In this document: positions 22,020 through 31,756 of the stretch, piece by piece
How positions within the stretch are numbered: position 1 is the stretch's first letter
Layout of the letters: each line of letters starts with the position of its first letter
Source of the DNA: Prorocentrum cordatum
Lineage: Eukaryota; Sar; Dinophyceae; Prorocentrales; Prorocentraceae
DNA length: 64,000 nucleotides
NCBI GenBank assembly: GCA_963575745.1
Contig: CAUYUJ010000669.1
Location: forward strand, 139,501 to 203,500
Direction of reading: 5' to 3'
The notes under the pieces: generated by a model
Seen by the model: only the letters and a program-made list of their open reading frames with translations
Database searches by the model: none
Told to the model about the DNA's origin: nothing
Program-made: the position numbers and the translations under genes

Positions 22020-22660
22020 ATCACACGTTCCATGACCCCATAGGGAACTACACCTGAGGCCCTGATAGCTGCGCCCGCATGCCGCCACCCTCTCACTGTG
22101 GCCCACCACTCGCACGTTTCGTGGCCCCATCTTGAGCTACACCTAAGGCCCCAGTGGTTGCGCCCACATGCCGCAACCCCTCCATGTTTACAAGTCTTTG
22201 TTGCGGTGCGTCCACGCCATCCAGTGCAGCGTTTCGTGGCCAACAGGAAGCACCGTCCGCGTGCGTCCCCTCCACTCAGTACAGCGTTTCGTGGCTCATA
22301 GGGAGGTCCACCGAACGCCCCACTTGAAGCGTCCGCATGCGTCTCCCCCACCCAGCACAACGCTTCGTGGCCCCATAGGGAGCTCCACCGAAGGCCCCAG
22401 TGGCACTGCCCGCGTGCGTCTCCCCCATTCAGTACAGCGTTTCGTTGCCCCATCGGGAGCTCCACCGAAGGCACACAGTGGCAAAGTCCACATGCTCTTC
22501 TCCCACCAAGTACAGCGTTTCGTGGCCCATAGGGAGCTCCACCGACGGCCTCAGTGGTAAAAGTTCACATGCGCCTCCACAATCCAGTACAGCATTTCGT
22601 GGCCCATAGGGGGCTCTACCGAACACGATACCCACAGCTGCGGTGCTCACAACTGCATCT
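22020..22660. repeat. ~78-bp tandem array, about 8 copies
   Basis: GCGTTTCGTGGCCCATAGGG-like blocks recur at about 22026, 22116, 22222, 22283, 22361, 22437, 22515 and 22590. Later copies settle at ~76-78 bp, each with AGCTCCACCGAAGGCC and CCCACCCAGTACA. Earlier copies are more divergent and longer. Confidence 0.9.
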
Positions 22661-23085
22661 GGTTGGGTCCTTCGCCCGGAGAATGTTTGCCATGTTCTGT
22701 ACGCGAAGCATGGCACTTGAACAGCAACGTCGGGCGAGACACTGACCAGGGGAGGGGGTTGAGAGCTCTGAGACCCCCGCATTGGAAAGATCACGACGGC
22801 GGAGGTATGGATAGGGAGCAGAATTCCAGTCGTTTTCGGATCTCTTCGGCGTTATTCACATGATCTTGACGTTTCCCCTTAGCTTTTTCATTGTATCTGG
22901 AGGATTTCGGAGGTTGGGGTGTCGGGGTGGTCTGGTCCTTCCTGGACGTTTCCAATGGTTCCCACATTCGGAGGATAAAGAGGCGAGGATGAGGTGGAGC
23001 AGGATAACGGTTTTGTCGCTAAGAGGAGGGTAATGGGGAGGGGAAGGACAGGCATTAGGAGGAATTTGATGGTGATGCGGGTGGC
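22661..23085. other. Unassigned spacer
   Basis: Unique-looking sequence between the 78-bp array and a trinucleotide tract. No gene supported. Confidence 0.4.
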
Positions 23086-23330
23086 TAGGAGGAGGAGGAG
23101 GAGGAGGAGGAGGAGGAGGAGGAGGAGGAGGATGATGATGATGATGATGATGATGACGATGATGATGATGATGATGATGATGAGGAGGAGGAGGAGGAGG
23201 AGGAAGAGGAGGAGGAGGAGGAGGAGGGGGAGAAGGAGGAGAAGGATAATAATAATAATCATGAGGAGGAGGATGAGCGGGATGATGACGAGCATCACGA
23301 GGAGGGAGGAAGAGGATTATGCTGAGCAGC
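23086..23330. repeat. (GGA)n / (GAT)n trinucleotide tract
   Basis: GGAGGA at 23090-23129, GATGAT at 23130-23182, GGA-rich to ~23250, then GAT/AGG-rich sequence running straight into the LINE ORF at 23319. Confidence 0.95.
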
Positions 23331-24880
23331 AGAAGCGAAGACTGCAGGCCTGCCCACAGTGCAGCTCTTCCTGCTCCACGGCCTGAGGTTCACGGCCGAG
23401 TCCGTCGCGCCTGGCCCCGCCTCCTCATGGCCCTGTCTCAGGCACGGCCGCATCGCTGCTGGCGCGTCCGCGGGCCTGCTGCTGCTGTGATCGCGGTGCT
23501 CCTGGACACCGAGTGGCGGCCCGAGTCGCCCCAGCGCTGGGTCCGCCCGACTGGGCCGAACACGGTCGACGAGTGGATCATCCCTGGCCCTGACGCGGAG
23601 TGCTACACCGTCGCCGACGCGTCCGAGCTCCTGGACAACCTCATGGAGGATTTCGCGAGGCGCATGTGGCAGAGGGCTGCTCTGCACCCCGCAGGCGACA
23701 GCCTCTGCAACGGTGCCGACATGATGCACGTGCAGCGGGAGTTGGGGCGTTTCATGGTAGCGGGGGCGCTCGACCTGTGGGCGCAGACGGTCGTCATCGT
23801 CAGCGGGGGCCAGTGGACGAGGGAGCGCCAGCAGCAGGCTGGCTACGACTCCGAGGTGACCTGCCAGCGTTGTGGCACCGAGAAGGAAACACTATTTCAT
23901 CGAATTTGGAGCTGCCCGTGCAACACGGGCCATGCAGATTTTGACGCCAGTGAATTTTTGGTGGTGCGTGCGAGGGCGGGTTGGGAGCAAGACCCCGCCC
24001 TGTGGTTGAGGGGCGTCTGCCCGTCAGACCTCACAACGCCCATCTTAGACGAGTGCCAGGCGGACTGGGTCGAGCACCAGGGGGAGCCGCTCGACAGCTG
24101 CAGGGTCGAGGGCGTGGAGGTGCTCGACGTTCTCGGCGACGGCTCGGGTGGCCCGCACACTGACGTTCCTCGGCGGCGCCGTATCGGAGCTGCCGCGGTC
24201 GCACTTCGGCCTTACGGAGAGTCGTGGGTGCCCGCCGCCATCGTCTCTGGCGGGCTCCGCGGGCGCAGGCAAACTGTACCTAGAGCTGAGCTGCTCGCTC
24301 TCGTCCTGTGTCTTGAGAGCTCGACAGGAAAAATCCGTTTTCACACAGATTGCAGGTCTCTGTTGGACGGTTGGTGCGCTGGCCGACACACCTCATGTAT
24401 AGGCAGTAATGGAGATCTCTGGGTCCGCTTGAAGCAGGAGTTGATCAAGCGAGGCAGCAGTAGTAGTGACATTGAGGTCGTCTGGGTCCCGAGTCACCTT
24501 GATGAGGACCCAGAGCGCATTGTGAATGAGGGCCTCCAGCATGTTGCTGCGGGGAACATTTGTGCTGATAAGGAGGCTGGGGCTGCTGCTGCGCGGTCGA
24601 GCCGATGCATGATCGGCGATGCTCCTCGCACCGACGAGTGGGACGCGGTCGCGGCGCTTGTGAGGCGTCGGGCCCGTCGTGCGCTTACGGAATCGATTTC
24701 CCGTGACCCGTGGAATTCGAAGCGTGTCGAGCGTGTCCGCCCTCCTGCTCAGTCTCGCCTCCAGCTCACCCTTGCACGCAGCCCCCACTCGTGGACTCTG
24801 ATCCACGGTAGATGGGCCTGCACGGCGTGCCGCCGAATAGGGCGGGACACGGCGTCCCACGGTTCCTACTCCTACTCCCC
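23319..24880 (+). mobile_element. 5'-truncated LINE with intact-looking RNase H domain
   Basis: A single open frame covers the post-RT part of a non-LTR polyprotein. CQRCGTEKETLFHRIWSCPC (residues ~182-201) is a zinc-binding CxxC...H...C linker. A type-I RNase H follows: DGSGG (Asp ~274), PRAELLALVL (Glu ~324), HTDCRSLLD (Asp ~344), VWVPSHLDED (His ~393) and GNICADKEAG (Asp ~417), so all expected catalytic residues are present. SWTLIHGRWACTACRRIG (~491-508) gives the terminal CxxC. No RT precedes it. The frame begins at a GAGGAG tract, as expected of a 5'-truncated insertion. RNase H removes the RNA strand during reverse transcription. The open frame happens to continue through C/T-rich DNA to 25628. 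Confidence 0.8.
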
Positions 24881-25240
24881 CTCAGTTCTCCTGGTTCTCA
24901 TTCCTCCTCCTGCGTCCCCAATCTCGTTATGTTTCTCCTCGCATTCATATACCCTCGACCTCCGCCGCATTTCCTTTCTGCTTTTACTCCTCCTACTCCT
25001 CTTACTCCTCCTTTGTCGTCCTCCTGCTCCCCCTCTCCTCCCCAATTCTGCTGCTGGTTCTCGTCTGTTCTCGTCATCCAGATCTTCCTCCCTTCCTTCC
25101 TCCATGCCTCCCTCCCACCCTCCCCGTCCTCTCTCCTCCTCACGCCCCCTCCCTCCTCATCCCGCCCCACATCCTTCCTCATGTTCCTCATATTCTCCTT
25201 TGTCGTCTCCTTGCCCCGCTGCTTTGCCACATGGCGACCA
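24881..25240. repeat. C/T-rich tract downstream of the LINE
   Basis: Degenerate CTCCTC/CCTTCC sequence, possibly a decayed 3' tail or pre-existing low complexity. The LINE frame stays open through it by chance. Confidence 0.6.
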
Positions 25241-25624
25241 GATCCCACCCCGTGGGCTGTGCCCTGATCTTCTTCTTCGTCAGCTTTGCTTGTTTCGGTG
25301 CATCTCGTTCCCATCGGCTGTTTCATGTCCGGCCCGTCACCCCGTCGTCCTTCACATCGCATCTGCCAGCGGCGTGCCTCCGCTCCGACGTCCGATCGTC
25401 CCCTTTCGGTGTCGGACTTCATCACGATGTCCTTCCTTCTTCTCGCCCTCGTCCTGTTCTACCTCATCCTCTGCCTCCCCCAGAGACCCGCACATGCGTC
25501 ACCGCTTCGCACCCGTCGCCTCGTACGATTCCCGCGCGTGCGGTGCTCTGCCCACGCCTGCGCTCTCGCCCCAGCGTCGGGATGTCCTGGATTCTGCGCG
25601 AACGAGTCAGATGGCAGGAGGAGG

Positions 25625-26040
25625 ATGAGGAGGACCCCCGCGCAGGAGCCGAAGGACAAAAAGGAGAAGAAGGACAAAAAGGACAAGAAGGACAAGGCGG
25701 AGGACGCCCAGGTCGGCAAGGAGCAGGGCAGGCAGGACAACCTGGAGGGCAAGAAGGACAAGGACAAGAAGGAGAAGAAGGAGAAGAAGGAGAAGAAGGA
25801 GAAGGACGATGCGGACAAGAAGGAGAAGAAGGCGAAGAAGGCGAAGACGGAGGGTGGCGGCGACCCAGCGCCCGCCGCCGATACGGGCGTCCTGCAGGCG
25901 CTCTTCGAGGACGACCCCTTCGACGACGACGCGCTGGGCCCCGGCGAAGAAGCCTTGGGCCCGGGCGAGGACGACGAGGCGGCGGGCCCCGGCGACGACG
26001 CGGAGCACAAGGACTCTTCTGGGCCGTGCCTCCTCGCCCA
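25625..26040 (+). CDS. Lys-rich/acidic protein fragment
   Basis: From ATG 25625 the frame reads KDKKEKKDKKDK-type repeats (residues ~10-75), then an acidic part with VLQALFEDDPFDDDALGPGE and GPGEDDEAAGPGDDAEHKD. Alternating highly basic and acidic low complexity is common in nuclear or nucleolar proteins. The frame then runs into the inverted repeat at 26093, so the true 3' end is probably a splice site near 26030. A weak echo of the GPGEDA-DHK sequence occurs at ~33140-33170, beyond the inserted retrotransposon. Function unknown. Confidence 0.4.
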
Positions 26041-26088
26041 ACTCCTGCCTCCTGCTCCTCTTCCCTCTCTGGGCCTCCCGCGGGGTCG

Positions 26089-26262
26089 GAGTAGATGGGG
26101 TCGGAGGATCGCGCCGCATGGGCCGATGCATCGGCGATGCGGCTCGATGTGGAGCCCGATTTGCTTCACGTTGACGTCGCCGATGCATCGCCGACGTTGC
26201 CGTTGCATCGCCGATGCCTCGGCGATGCATCGGGGATGAGGCGCGATCATCCGACCCCATCT
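26089..26262. repeat. Imperfect inverted repeat with GATGCATCG cores
   Basis: The left end (GATGGGGTCGGAGGATCGCG) and the right end (CGCGATCATCCGACCCCATC) are reverse complements with one mismatch. Inside, the self-complementary CGATGCATCG occurs several times. It looks like a small fold-back/MITE-type element of ~170 bp. Confidence 0.7.
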
Positions 26263-26315
26263 TCTGCGACCCCATCTAGGAGGCCTCTACCCTCCCCCTC
26301 TTGCGTCGACAGGGA

Positions 26316-26459
26316 GCAAAAATGCCACAAACATAAGCATTCGGCGCTCCGCGCGGATTTCTTGGGTCGGTGCTGGCCGCCCTGGCGGCGCCTCCTGCAC
26401 CGCTCCTGGGGGGTTCAGCGCGAATCCACGAAATCCGCGCTGCCATCCCGAAGTTGATG
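26316..26459. mobile_element. Fold-back (MITE-like) element, left part
   Basis: Left part of a fold-back element whose relatives lie at 39150-39300, 39660-40020 and 41695-41886. The left arm reads ATGCCACAAACATAAGC, then CTCCGCGCGGATTTCTTGGG. The right arm (AATCCACGAAATCCGCGC) is interrupted at GATG (26456-26459) by the tyrosine-recombinase element and resumes at 32982 with GATGTTTATACC. Confidence 0.7.
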
Positions 26460-26549
26460 GCAATGCGTGCATGTGAATCTTTTCTGAGAGTGCCTTGGGT
26501 AGAGGGGGCCGCGCGTCACTGCACGCCCGCAACCGATTGTGCTCAAGCT
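26456..26549 (+). repeat. Split direct repeat A1
   Basis: 94 bp, starting GATGGCAATGCGTGCATGTG and ending TTGTGCTCAAGCT. Matches A2 (32714-32807) except for two substitutions. Confidence 0.95.
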
Positions 26550-26591
26550 GACACTGGCGGGAGCGCCGGGAGACAGCTTCCCCCTCTCCAC

Positions 26592-27080
26592 ATGGACTGG
26601 CCGCTCGGCCGGCGATACGTCGACTGGCTCCTCAGGACCATCTCCCAGTCGGTCGTGAGCTGGTCGGTTCGCTGCCCGGCTTGCCCTGCGTGCCCGCAGC
26701 CACCGACGTGCCCGGCCTGCCCAGCGGCGGCGCCGATCCACGTCCACACGCCGGCGGTCTGCCCAGCGGCCCCTGAGGCGCCCGCGCCTCCCCCGGCGCC
26801 CAGCCCGGCCAGCGCCGAGGCGGAGGGCGCGACGTGGGCTGGCAGCTGGCTGGGCCTCGCGCTGGTGGTGGCCAACGTCCTCATCTTCTCGGTCCACGCG
26901 CTGAAGCTCTTCGGGGCCATCGCCTGGAAGTTCACGCCGAGCCTGACGCCGGCCACGATCAAGGATGGCTCAGGAGCCAGCTCCGCCGGGTTTCCGGCAA
27001 TGGGTTTGGGTGCAGTACGCAGGCGCGCCGCTGTGGCATCAGCGGCGAGTGTGGGGCCGGGTGACTCAGCATCCGACTGA
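26592..27080 (+). CDS. YR-element ORF1: Cys-Pro-rich, one membrane segment
   Basis: ATG 26592 lies just inside the element, 43 bp after A1. The 162-residue product begins MDWPLGRRYVDWLL, then has a block of Cys-Pro-Ala-Cys-Pro repeats (CPACPACPQPPTCPACP, residues ~29-45), a Pro/Ala linker, and a hydrophobic segment (SWLGLALVVANVLIFSVHAL) that could span a membrane. It overlaps the start of the gag-like ORF (26965) by 116 bases in another frame. The role is unknown. The Cys-Pro repeats could bind metal and the hydrophobic helix could tether the protein. This is not a standard DIRS/Ngaro component. Confidence 0.55.
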   Translation: MDWPLGRRYVDWLLRTISQSVVSWSVRCPACPACPQPPTCPACPAAAPIHVHTPAVCPAAPEAPAPPPAPSPASAEAEGATWAGSWLGLALVVANVLIFSVHALKLFGAIAWKFTPSLTPATIKDGSGASSAGFPAMGLGAVRRRAAVASAASVGPGDSASD

Positions 27081-28404
27081 CCCTCGGTGGTCACCCTTGC
27101 GAGTGCTGATCTCGTCGCCGGACGGCGACGTTTACGAGGAGCTGTACGACCTCTCGGACGGCTCGCTGGCGGCGGTCCGCTTCGAGGATGACCGCCGCAC
27201 TCGCCCCGCTGGCCTGGACGCTGGCAACCTCTACAGGTTCAGACGTTCCCTGACGGCGGCCGAGGACGCCTACGCGCGGGACGTGTACCTGGCGGCGGAG
27301 CGGGCTGCAGGTCGGGCTGGCGTTGTGCCGCCTGCTGGGGCTGCGGTCTACTTCACCTTCGGTCCCCCCGCGGACGGCATCGCCCCACCTGGGCCCGCGG
27401 CGGCTGCCCCGGCCCCTGGCGGCGGAGCCGCCGTGGCCGCAGCCTTGGCCGTGGTCCCGGCGGCGGTGGGCCCCCCACCTCCGGCCGCCGCTGCGCCGGC
27501 TGCCGCCGCGGCCGCACCGCTCGCGGCTGCGGTCGCCCCTGCGGGGCCCTTGGACCCGACGACCGTGCCGGGGCCAGGCGGGCAGTGGGTCTACGTCGAG
27601 ACCACGACCCTCGCCCGGCGCGGAGACCCAGTCACGGTCGACGGCTCGGAGCTCGTGCGGGGGGCTATCGGGCTGAAGCAGGGGCCGGACGGAAGCTGGA
27701 CAGCCATCCGTCTGATCTCGACCTCGCAGGTGGCCTACCGTGGCGCCGAGGCTTCAGCAGACGCTCGCCTCCAGCCAGTGGCGTTGTTCAGTGACGGCAC
27801 GCGCCAGCGGGTGCAGTTCCACGAGAGTGTCGACAGGCTTCGTGAGGAGGCCTTCCCAGACTGGCCGCTCGACGGCCCCAGGACGACGATGTGGTGCCTT
27901 CGGTTCTTGGACACGAAGCGAGGAGGCGCCATCGAGCATTTCCATCAGTTCGTGTCGTACTACAGGTTGTCGCGCGACGACTTCGGAGTGACGCACTGCG
28001 AGTCGATCATGCGGATGGTTGACTACTTGATGACGTGGGACCTCCTGGACTTGCCCAACGCGGTGGGCGTGGAGGTCATGCTGCGGCAGGCGCAGCTGCA
28101 TGAGCACATGTACGCCATGGAGTACGAGGCCCGCGACGCCGGCGGCTCTGTTTCCGCCTCGACCGAGGGTGACCCCAAGGCGAAGGCGAAGGGCAAGCCC
28201 AAGAGCCGGGGCGGCGGCGGCGGCCTCTTGAAATTCGGGTTCGTGGACGAGGCGGGAGTCTTCACGGGCACCGCCCGCGAGGACGGCCGCGCGATGGTTG
28301 CCCCGGCGCTGCTGGAGCACGTGGCCAAGCAAGTAGAGCGCGACGCTGGGATCCTCAAGCATATCAGGAAGGCTAAGGAAGAGCGTCGCGCTCTGGCCCC
28401 ATGA
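26965..28404 (+). CDS. YR-element gag-like ORF
   Basis: 479 codons from ATG 26965 to TGA 28402-28404. The N-terminal globular part (RQWVWVQYAGAPLWHQRRVW) is followed by a long Ala/Pro linker (residues ~125-195). A second globular part (GGQWVYVETTTLARRGDPVT) leads to a helical region with TTMWCLRFLDTKRGG and VSYYRLSRDDFGVTHCES, then a Lys/Gly-rich tail (KAKAKGKPKSRGGGGG). Position, length and basic tail fit a capsid/nucleocapsid function; no zinc knuckle is seen. Its stop overlaps the next ORF's start in an ATGA arrangement (28401-28404), typical of coupled retroelement ORFs. The gag assignment is inferred from position. Confidence 0.65.
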   Translation: MAQEPAPPGFRQWVWVQYAGAPLWHQRRVWGRVTQHPTDPRWSPLRVLISSPDGDVYEELYDLSDGSLAAVRFEDDRRTRPAGLDAGNLYRFRRSLTAAEDAYARDVYLAAERAAGRAGVVPPAGAAVYFTFGPPADGIAPPGPAAAAPAPGGGAAVAAALAVVPAAVGPPPPAAAAPAAAAAAPLAAAVAPAGPLDPTTVPGPGGQWVYVETTTLARRGDPVTVDGSELVRGAIGLKQGPDGSWTAIRLISTSQVAYRGAEASADARLQPVALFSDGTRQRVQFHESVDRLREEAFPDWPLDGPRTTMWCLRFLDTKRGGAIEHFHQFVSYYRLSRDDFGVTHCESIMRMVDYLMTWDLLDLPNAVGVEVMLRQAQLHEHMYAMEYEARDAGGSVSASTEGDPKAKAKGKPKSRGGGGGLLKFGFVDEAGVFTGTAREDGRAMVAPALLEHVAKQVERDAGILKHIRKAKEERRALAP

Positions 28405-29063
28405 CGGAGTGGGCTCTGGAGGCGGACTCCCCGCCCGCCTTCAGCGAGTACCAAGGGGGCTTCGCGGACATGGCCTCCCGCGCTGCAGATGTATTTGAGG
28501 CCGGCCCACCGCGTCAGCGACGGCATCGGGATTTGTTCCCACTCCCACTTCCAGCTGATGGTGAGCGCAGTTTTGCGGCTACAGCCTCTCCCGTGCAACG
28601 ACGAGGCGGCTCCGCAGGGCCAGTCACCGCCGCGAGATGGTCGTCGACGCCGTCCGCGCCATGAATGAGATGTATACTGGTTCGTGCTGCCCGCGACCTA
28701 CTGGACTTGCGAGCCCTACGGTTGCCCAGCAGGAGGCTCAGGCGGTGATCCAGGAGGCCGTCGACGCCTTCGGAGCGCCCCCGCCCGACCTCTCACCCGC
28801 AGGAGCCCTCGAGGAGCTCCGCGTTGCGCAGTCATGCGACCAGGAGTCCGCCGTGATTGCGCCGGTGACCTTCGACCGAGTCGATCTGATCTCCCTGCCG
28901 AGCGCGGGCTCCGAGCCGAAGCCCCTGCCCATGCTCATCGGGGACTCGCCCGGGTGGCGGAGCACGCTCCGAAGCGAGCGTATTCGGGCCCCAACCTGAG
29001 GAACCCTCGTCTGTATAAGAAAGTTTTGCACCGTCATCAAACCATGTTGAGTTCCATGCCGAT
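28401..29063 (+). CDS. YR-element pol N-terminal region (frame-shifted)
   Basis: Begins at the ATGA overlap with the gag-like ORF. Coding quality passes through three frames: 28401-~28640, then ~28637-28970 (DAVRAMNEMYTG ... FDRVDLISLPSAG), then ~28960-29060 (AYSGPNLRNPRLYKKVLHRH). The last part resembles the stretch just before RT motif 1 in DIRS-type polymerases. At least two indels are needed to join them, so this copy is either decayed or carries assembly errors. Confidence 0.5.
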
Positions 29064-30780
29064 GCGTTGAGCTCCGTGGGGATGTTCTTCGTGTATAAGA
29101 AGCCAGGGGCCCTGAGGCTCATCTTGGATGGTCGTATCCCGTCTCAGTTGTTTGACGAGCCTTCGAAAGTGAAGTTGGCGACTGGAGCCGCATTCTCTCA
29201 GCTCAGAGTTGACAGCAAGGAGCCAGTGTGTGTCGCGGGTGTGGATATTGCTGGCGCATTTTATACCATGCTTCTTCCTCTCTGGCTTCGTCGATATTTC
29301 GGACTTCCCAAGATCAGGGCGGGCGAGATGGGGATCTCGGTCACCGCCAGCGGGCAGCCTGTGTCGCCATCGCAGCGGGTGTACCCGTGTTTCAGATGCC
29401 CTCCGATGGGATTCAGTCTTAGTCTTTGGCTGTGCCAGACGGTGAACGAGACCGTCTCACGCAGAGCGGGCCTGGTCAGGCCCGAGCGCGTGCTTGTGGA
29501 TCGCTCGCCGGCCCCCGTCATTGACACCGATGTTGTCCACGCAGAGTACGTTGACAATTTCGTTGCGCTATCGTTATCAGAGGCGTCTGCTATTGCTGCT
29601 GCTCGTCAGGTCGATCATCATCTACGTGCAGTGGGTTTGCCTACTCATGGGGTGGAGAGCGGCGTGGGCGGGGAGACTCTAGGCTGGCCCTTCGACTCTA
29701 ACTCGCCCGTGATCTCGCTCAACCCCCGGCTCAGGTGGAAACTATACCTTGGGCTCCAGGAGATCCTCCGACGTGGGCATTGTTCGGGGAAGGAGATGGT
29801 GAGGATTGTCTCGCACATCACATCCAGGGTGCCCATTAGGAGGGAGCTTCTCTCGTGCCTGGGTGCCGTCTACAAGTTTGGGGAGATGCACCGCCGCCGC
29901 GTTGCTAAACTTTGGCCAGTCGTCCGTCGAGAACTTCGTTGGGCCCGGGCTCTTCTCATCCCCTGCAACGGGGACCTCGGGCTGCCCTTCGACGCCGCCC
30001 TCGCCTGCCTGGATGCGTCGTCCCGGGGCTTCGGGGTCGCGCAGCGGGAGGTCTCTGAGGACTCGGTCAAGAACTTGGCCAAGTATAACGAGCGCTGGCG
30101 TTTTTCTCGGGAAGCTGAGCGTCTACGTCTTGGTCCTCGGGCCGCTGCAGTTCCAGGCTTGAGTTCCCCAGAGCCAGCCCCCGCGGGGGCCGAGGTCTTC
30201 GATGAGGGCCCTGTCTTCGAGGAGGTCCCGGCCGACATCTGGAGGGGCCGCTGGCGCCGGGTCCTCTCGGTGCCCTGGCGGCGCCCAGCTCCGCAGGTCA
30301 TCCTGGAGGCTCGGGCGGGCGCGATGGCGCTTAAGCACAAACTCCGCTCGAAGAGGTCCTTTCGGAAAGCTCACGCGATGCTGAGCGATGCTATGGCGCC
30401 CATTTTGGCTCTGGCGAAGGGTCGGTCTTCGGCGCCCGCCCTCCTTGCAGTCTGCCGGCAAGTGGCCTGTCTGTTGCTGGCCTCGGGCTCGGCGGCGCGC
30501 TGGAGGCGGCTGCCGTCTGAGTTCAACTCGGCCGACCCGGCGTCGCGGAACCGGCCTGGCGCCAGGCCTGAGGCGTGGTATGCTCCAGCGGTCGTCACCC
30601 CAGAGAGCGCCCGCTGCCGGGCCGTCGGGAGCGCTCCGCAGGCGGCCAGCAGCTGCGCCGGCGACTGCCGACACCAGGAGCCGCAGCCGCCGGGACCGCT
30701 CGCAGAGCCTGGCGGCTTTGTCGCGGGGAGACCAGGCAGCCCGTCGGGTCCCCCGGGGGCTTGCCTTCCCGGCTGCTGCG
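29064..30780 (+). CDS. YR-element reverse transcriptase - RNase H
   Basis: Copies the element RNA to DNA and removes the template RNA. In residues counted from 29067: RT motifs 1-2 at FFVYKKPGALRLILDGR (7-23), motif A at VAGVDIAGAFY (Asp 60), motif B at CFRCPPMGFSLSLWLCQ (~108-124) and motif C at YVDNFVALSL (161-170). Motif C is Tyr-Val-Asp-Asn instead of the usual Tyr-x-Asp-Asp. RNase H follows: CLDASSRGFGVA (Asp ~316), VILEARAGAMAL (Glu ~414), LSDAMAPILALAKG (Asp ~441) and PSEFNSADPASR (Asp ~490, ~30540). The frame is open from a TGA just upstream and stays open to 32027, but beyond ~30780 the recombinase in another frame is the real coding sequence. No aspartic protease or integrase is seen, as expected for DIRS-type elements. 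Confidence 0.85.
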
Positions 30781-31756
30781 ATGACAGCGGCTACAGGCGT
30801 GCTGACCTTCTTGGAGACGCAGGCTGTCGGGGAGGCGACCCGCCGGGACTACGAGGCCAGGGTCTCGAAGTTCGAGACGTGGGCGTCCTCGGTCCAGCTG
30901 CCGATCAGCGACGCGACCGAGATGGACTCAGCGCTGGTGACGTTCTTCAACCAGCTCTTCTTCGACGGCTACCCGAGCGAGGAGGCGACGAAGTACATGG
31001 CGGCGCTGGCGCACCTCCGAGCCGCGCCGGGCAGGCTGCAGGTGGCCTTCCCTCGAGTCGCTCGCGCGGCCAAGGGCTGGGCCCGGCTAGTGCCGGCGCG
31101 CTCGCGGCTCCTACTGCCGTGGCCGATCGCTTGCCTCACGATCGATTGGATGCTGAACGTCGGCGAGGCGATCGCGGCCGCGGCGACGGCGGTCTGCTTT
31201 GCGCTCTACCTTCGCCCGGCAGAGCTGCTGAGCCTGAAGCGCGAGCAGGTGATTCCGCCGGCCGAGGGCGCCCCGTCGGGTCAGACCTTCCTCAACTTCT
31301 GGTCGGTAGTCCTGCGCCCGATGGAGAGCCTCCAGCCGTCGAAGACGGGCGTCTACGACGAGGGCCTCTTCCTGGACAGCCCAGAGTTCACCTGGCTGCC
31401 AAGGCTGCTCCAGGCCCTTCGGGCTCGGACGGCGCCAGGCGGCCGCATCTTCGAGCTGAGCTACAACCAGTGGGCCCTGGTGTTCAGGCGCGCGGCGGCC
31501 GCCCAGCGCCTCGACGTCCTGGGCCCCCCCCGCCCTGTGCACCCTCCGGCACGGGGGGGTCTCTCACGAGTACCTCTCAAAGTGCAGGAGTCTCGACGAG
31601 ATCAAGAAGAGAGGGAGGTGGGTGTCGGACTCGCCCCTTCGACGCTGCACCAAGGGCGGCTGCGTCGCGGAGCAGCTGCGGCGCCCCCCGGTCGCCGAGC
31701 AGCGCTGCGCCACGCGCCTGGTCGGCAACATTGGCGGACGCCTCTCGAGCATCTGA
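30781..31756 (+). CDS. YR-element tyrosine recombinase
   Basis: Expected to integrate the circular cDNA by site-specific recombination. Starts at ATG 30781 (MTAATGVLTFLETQAVGEAT) with a core-binding domain of helices (RRDYEARVSKFETWASS). The catalytic Arg box is ALYLRPAELLSLKREQ (Arg ~145). The frame then breaks at a run of eight C (31524-31531). One base later the correct frame reads CTLRHGGVSHEYLS (second Arg/His box), SLDEIKKRGRW and LRRCTKGGCVAEQL, ending at TGA 31754-31756. At the position where these recombinases have the nucleophilic Tyr ('RRY') there is Cys (31646-31648, TGC). With the frameshift this predicts an inactive enzyme in this copy. Confidence 0.8.

Noticed and set aside
22093-22560. 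Tandem 78-bp array as a CRISPR array
   Set aside because: Units are contiguous and homologous over their full length, with no distinct spacers, and the sequence context is eukaryotic.
22888-23298. Leu/Ile-rich minus-strand frame as a membrane protein
   Set aside because: It is the translation of a (GGA/GAT)n microsatellite.
24880-25628. C-terminal extension of the LINE ORF (~240 residues)
   Set aside because: C/T-rich low complexity after the terminal CxxC motif; the frame stays open by chance.
30400-30420. CCATTTTGGCTC, a 12-base match to the dinoflagellate spliced leader
   Set aside because: It lies inside the conserved RNase H coding sequence (APILALAKG) of the YR element and lacks the CCGTAG start, so it is a chance match.
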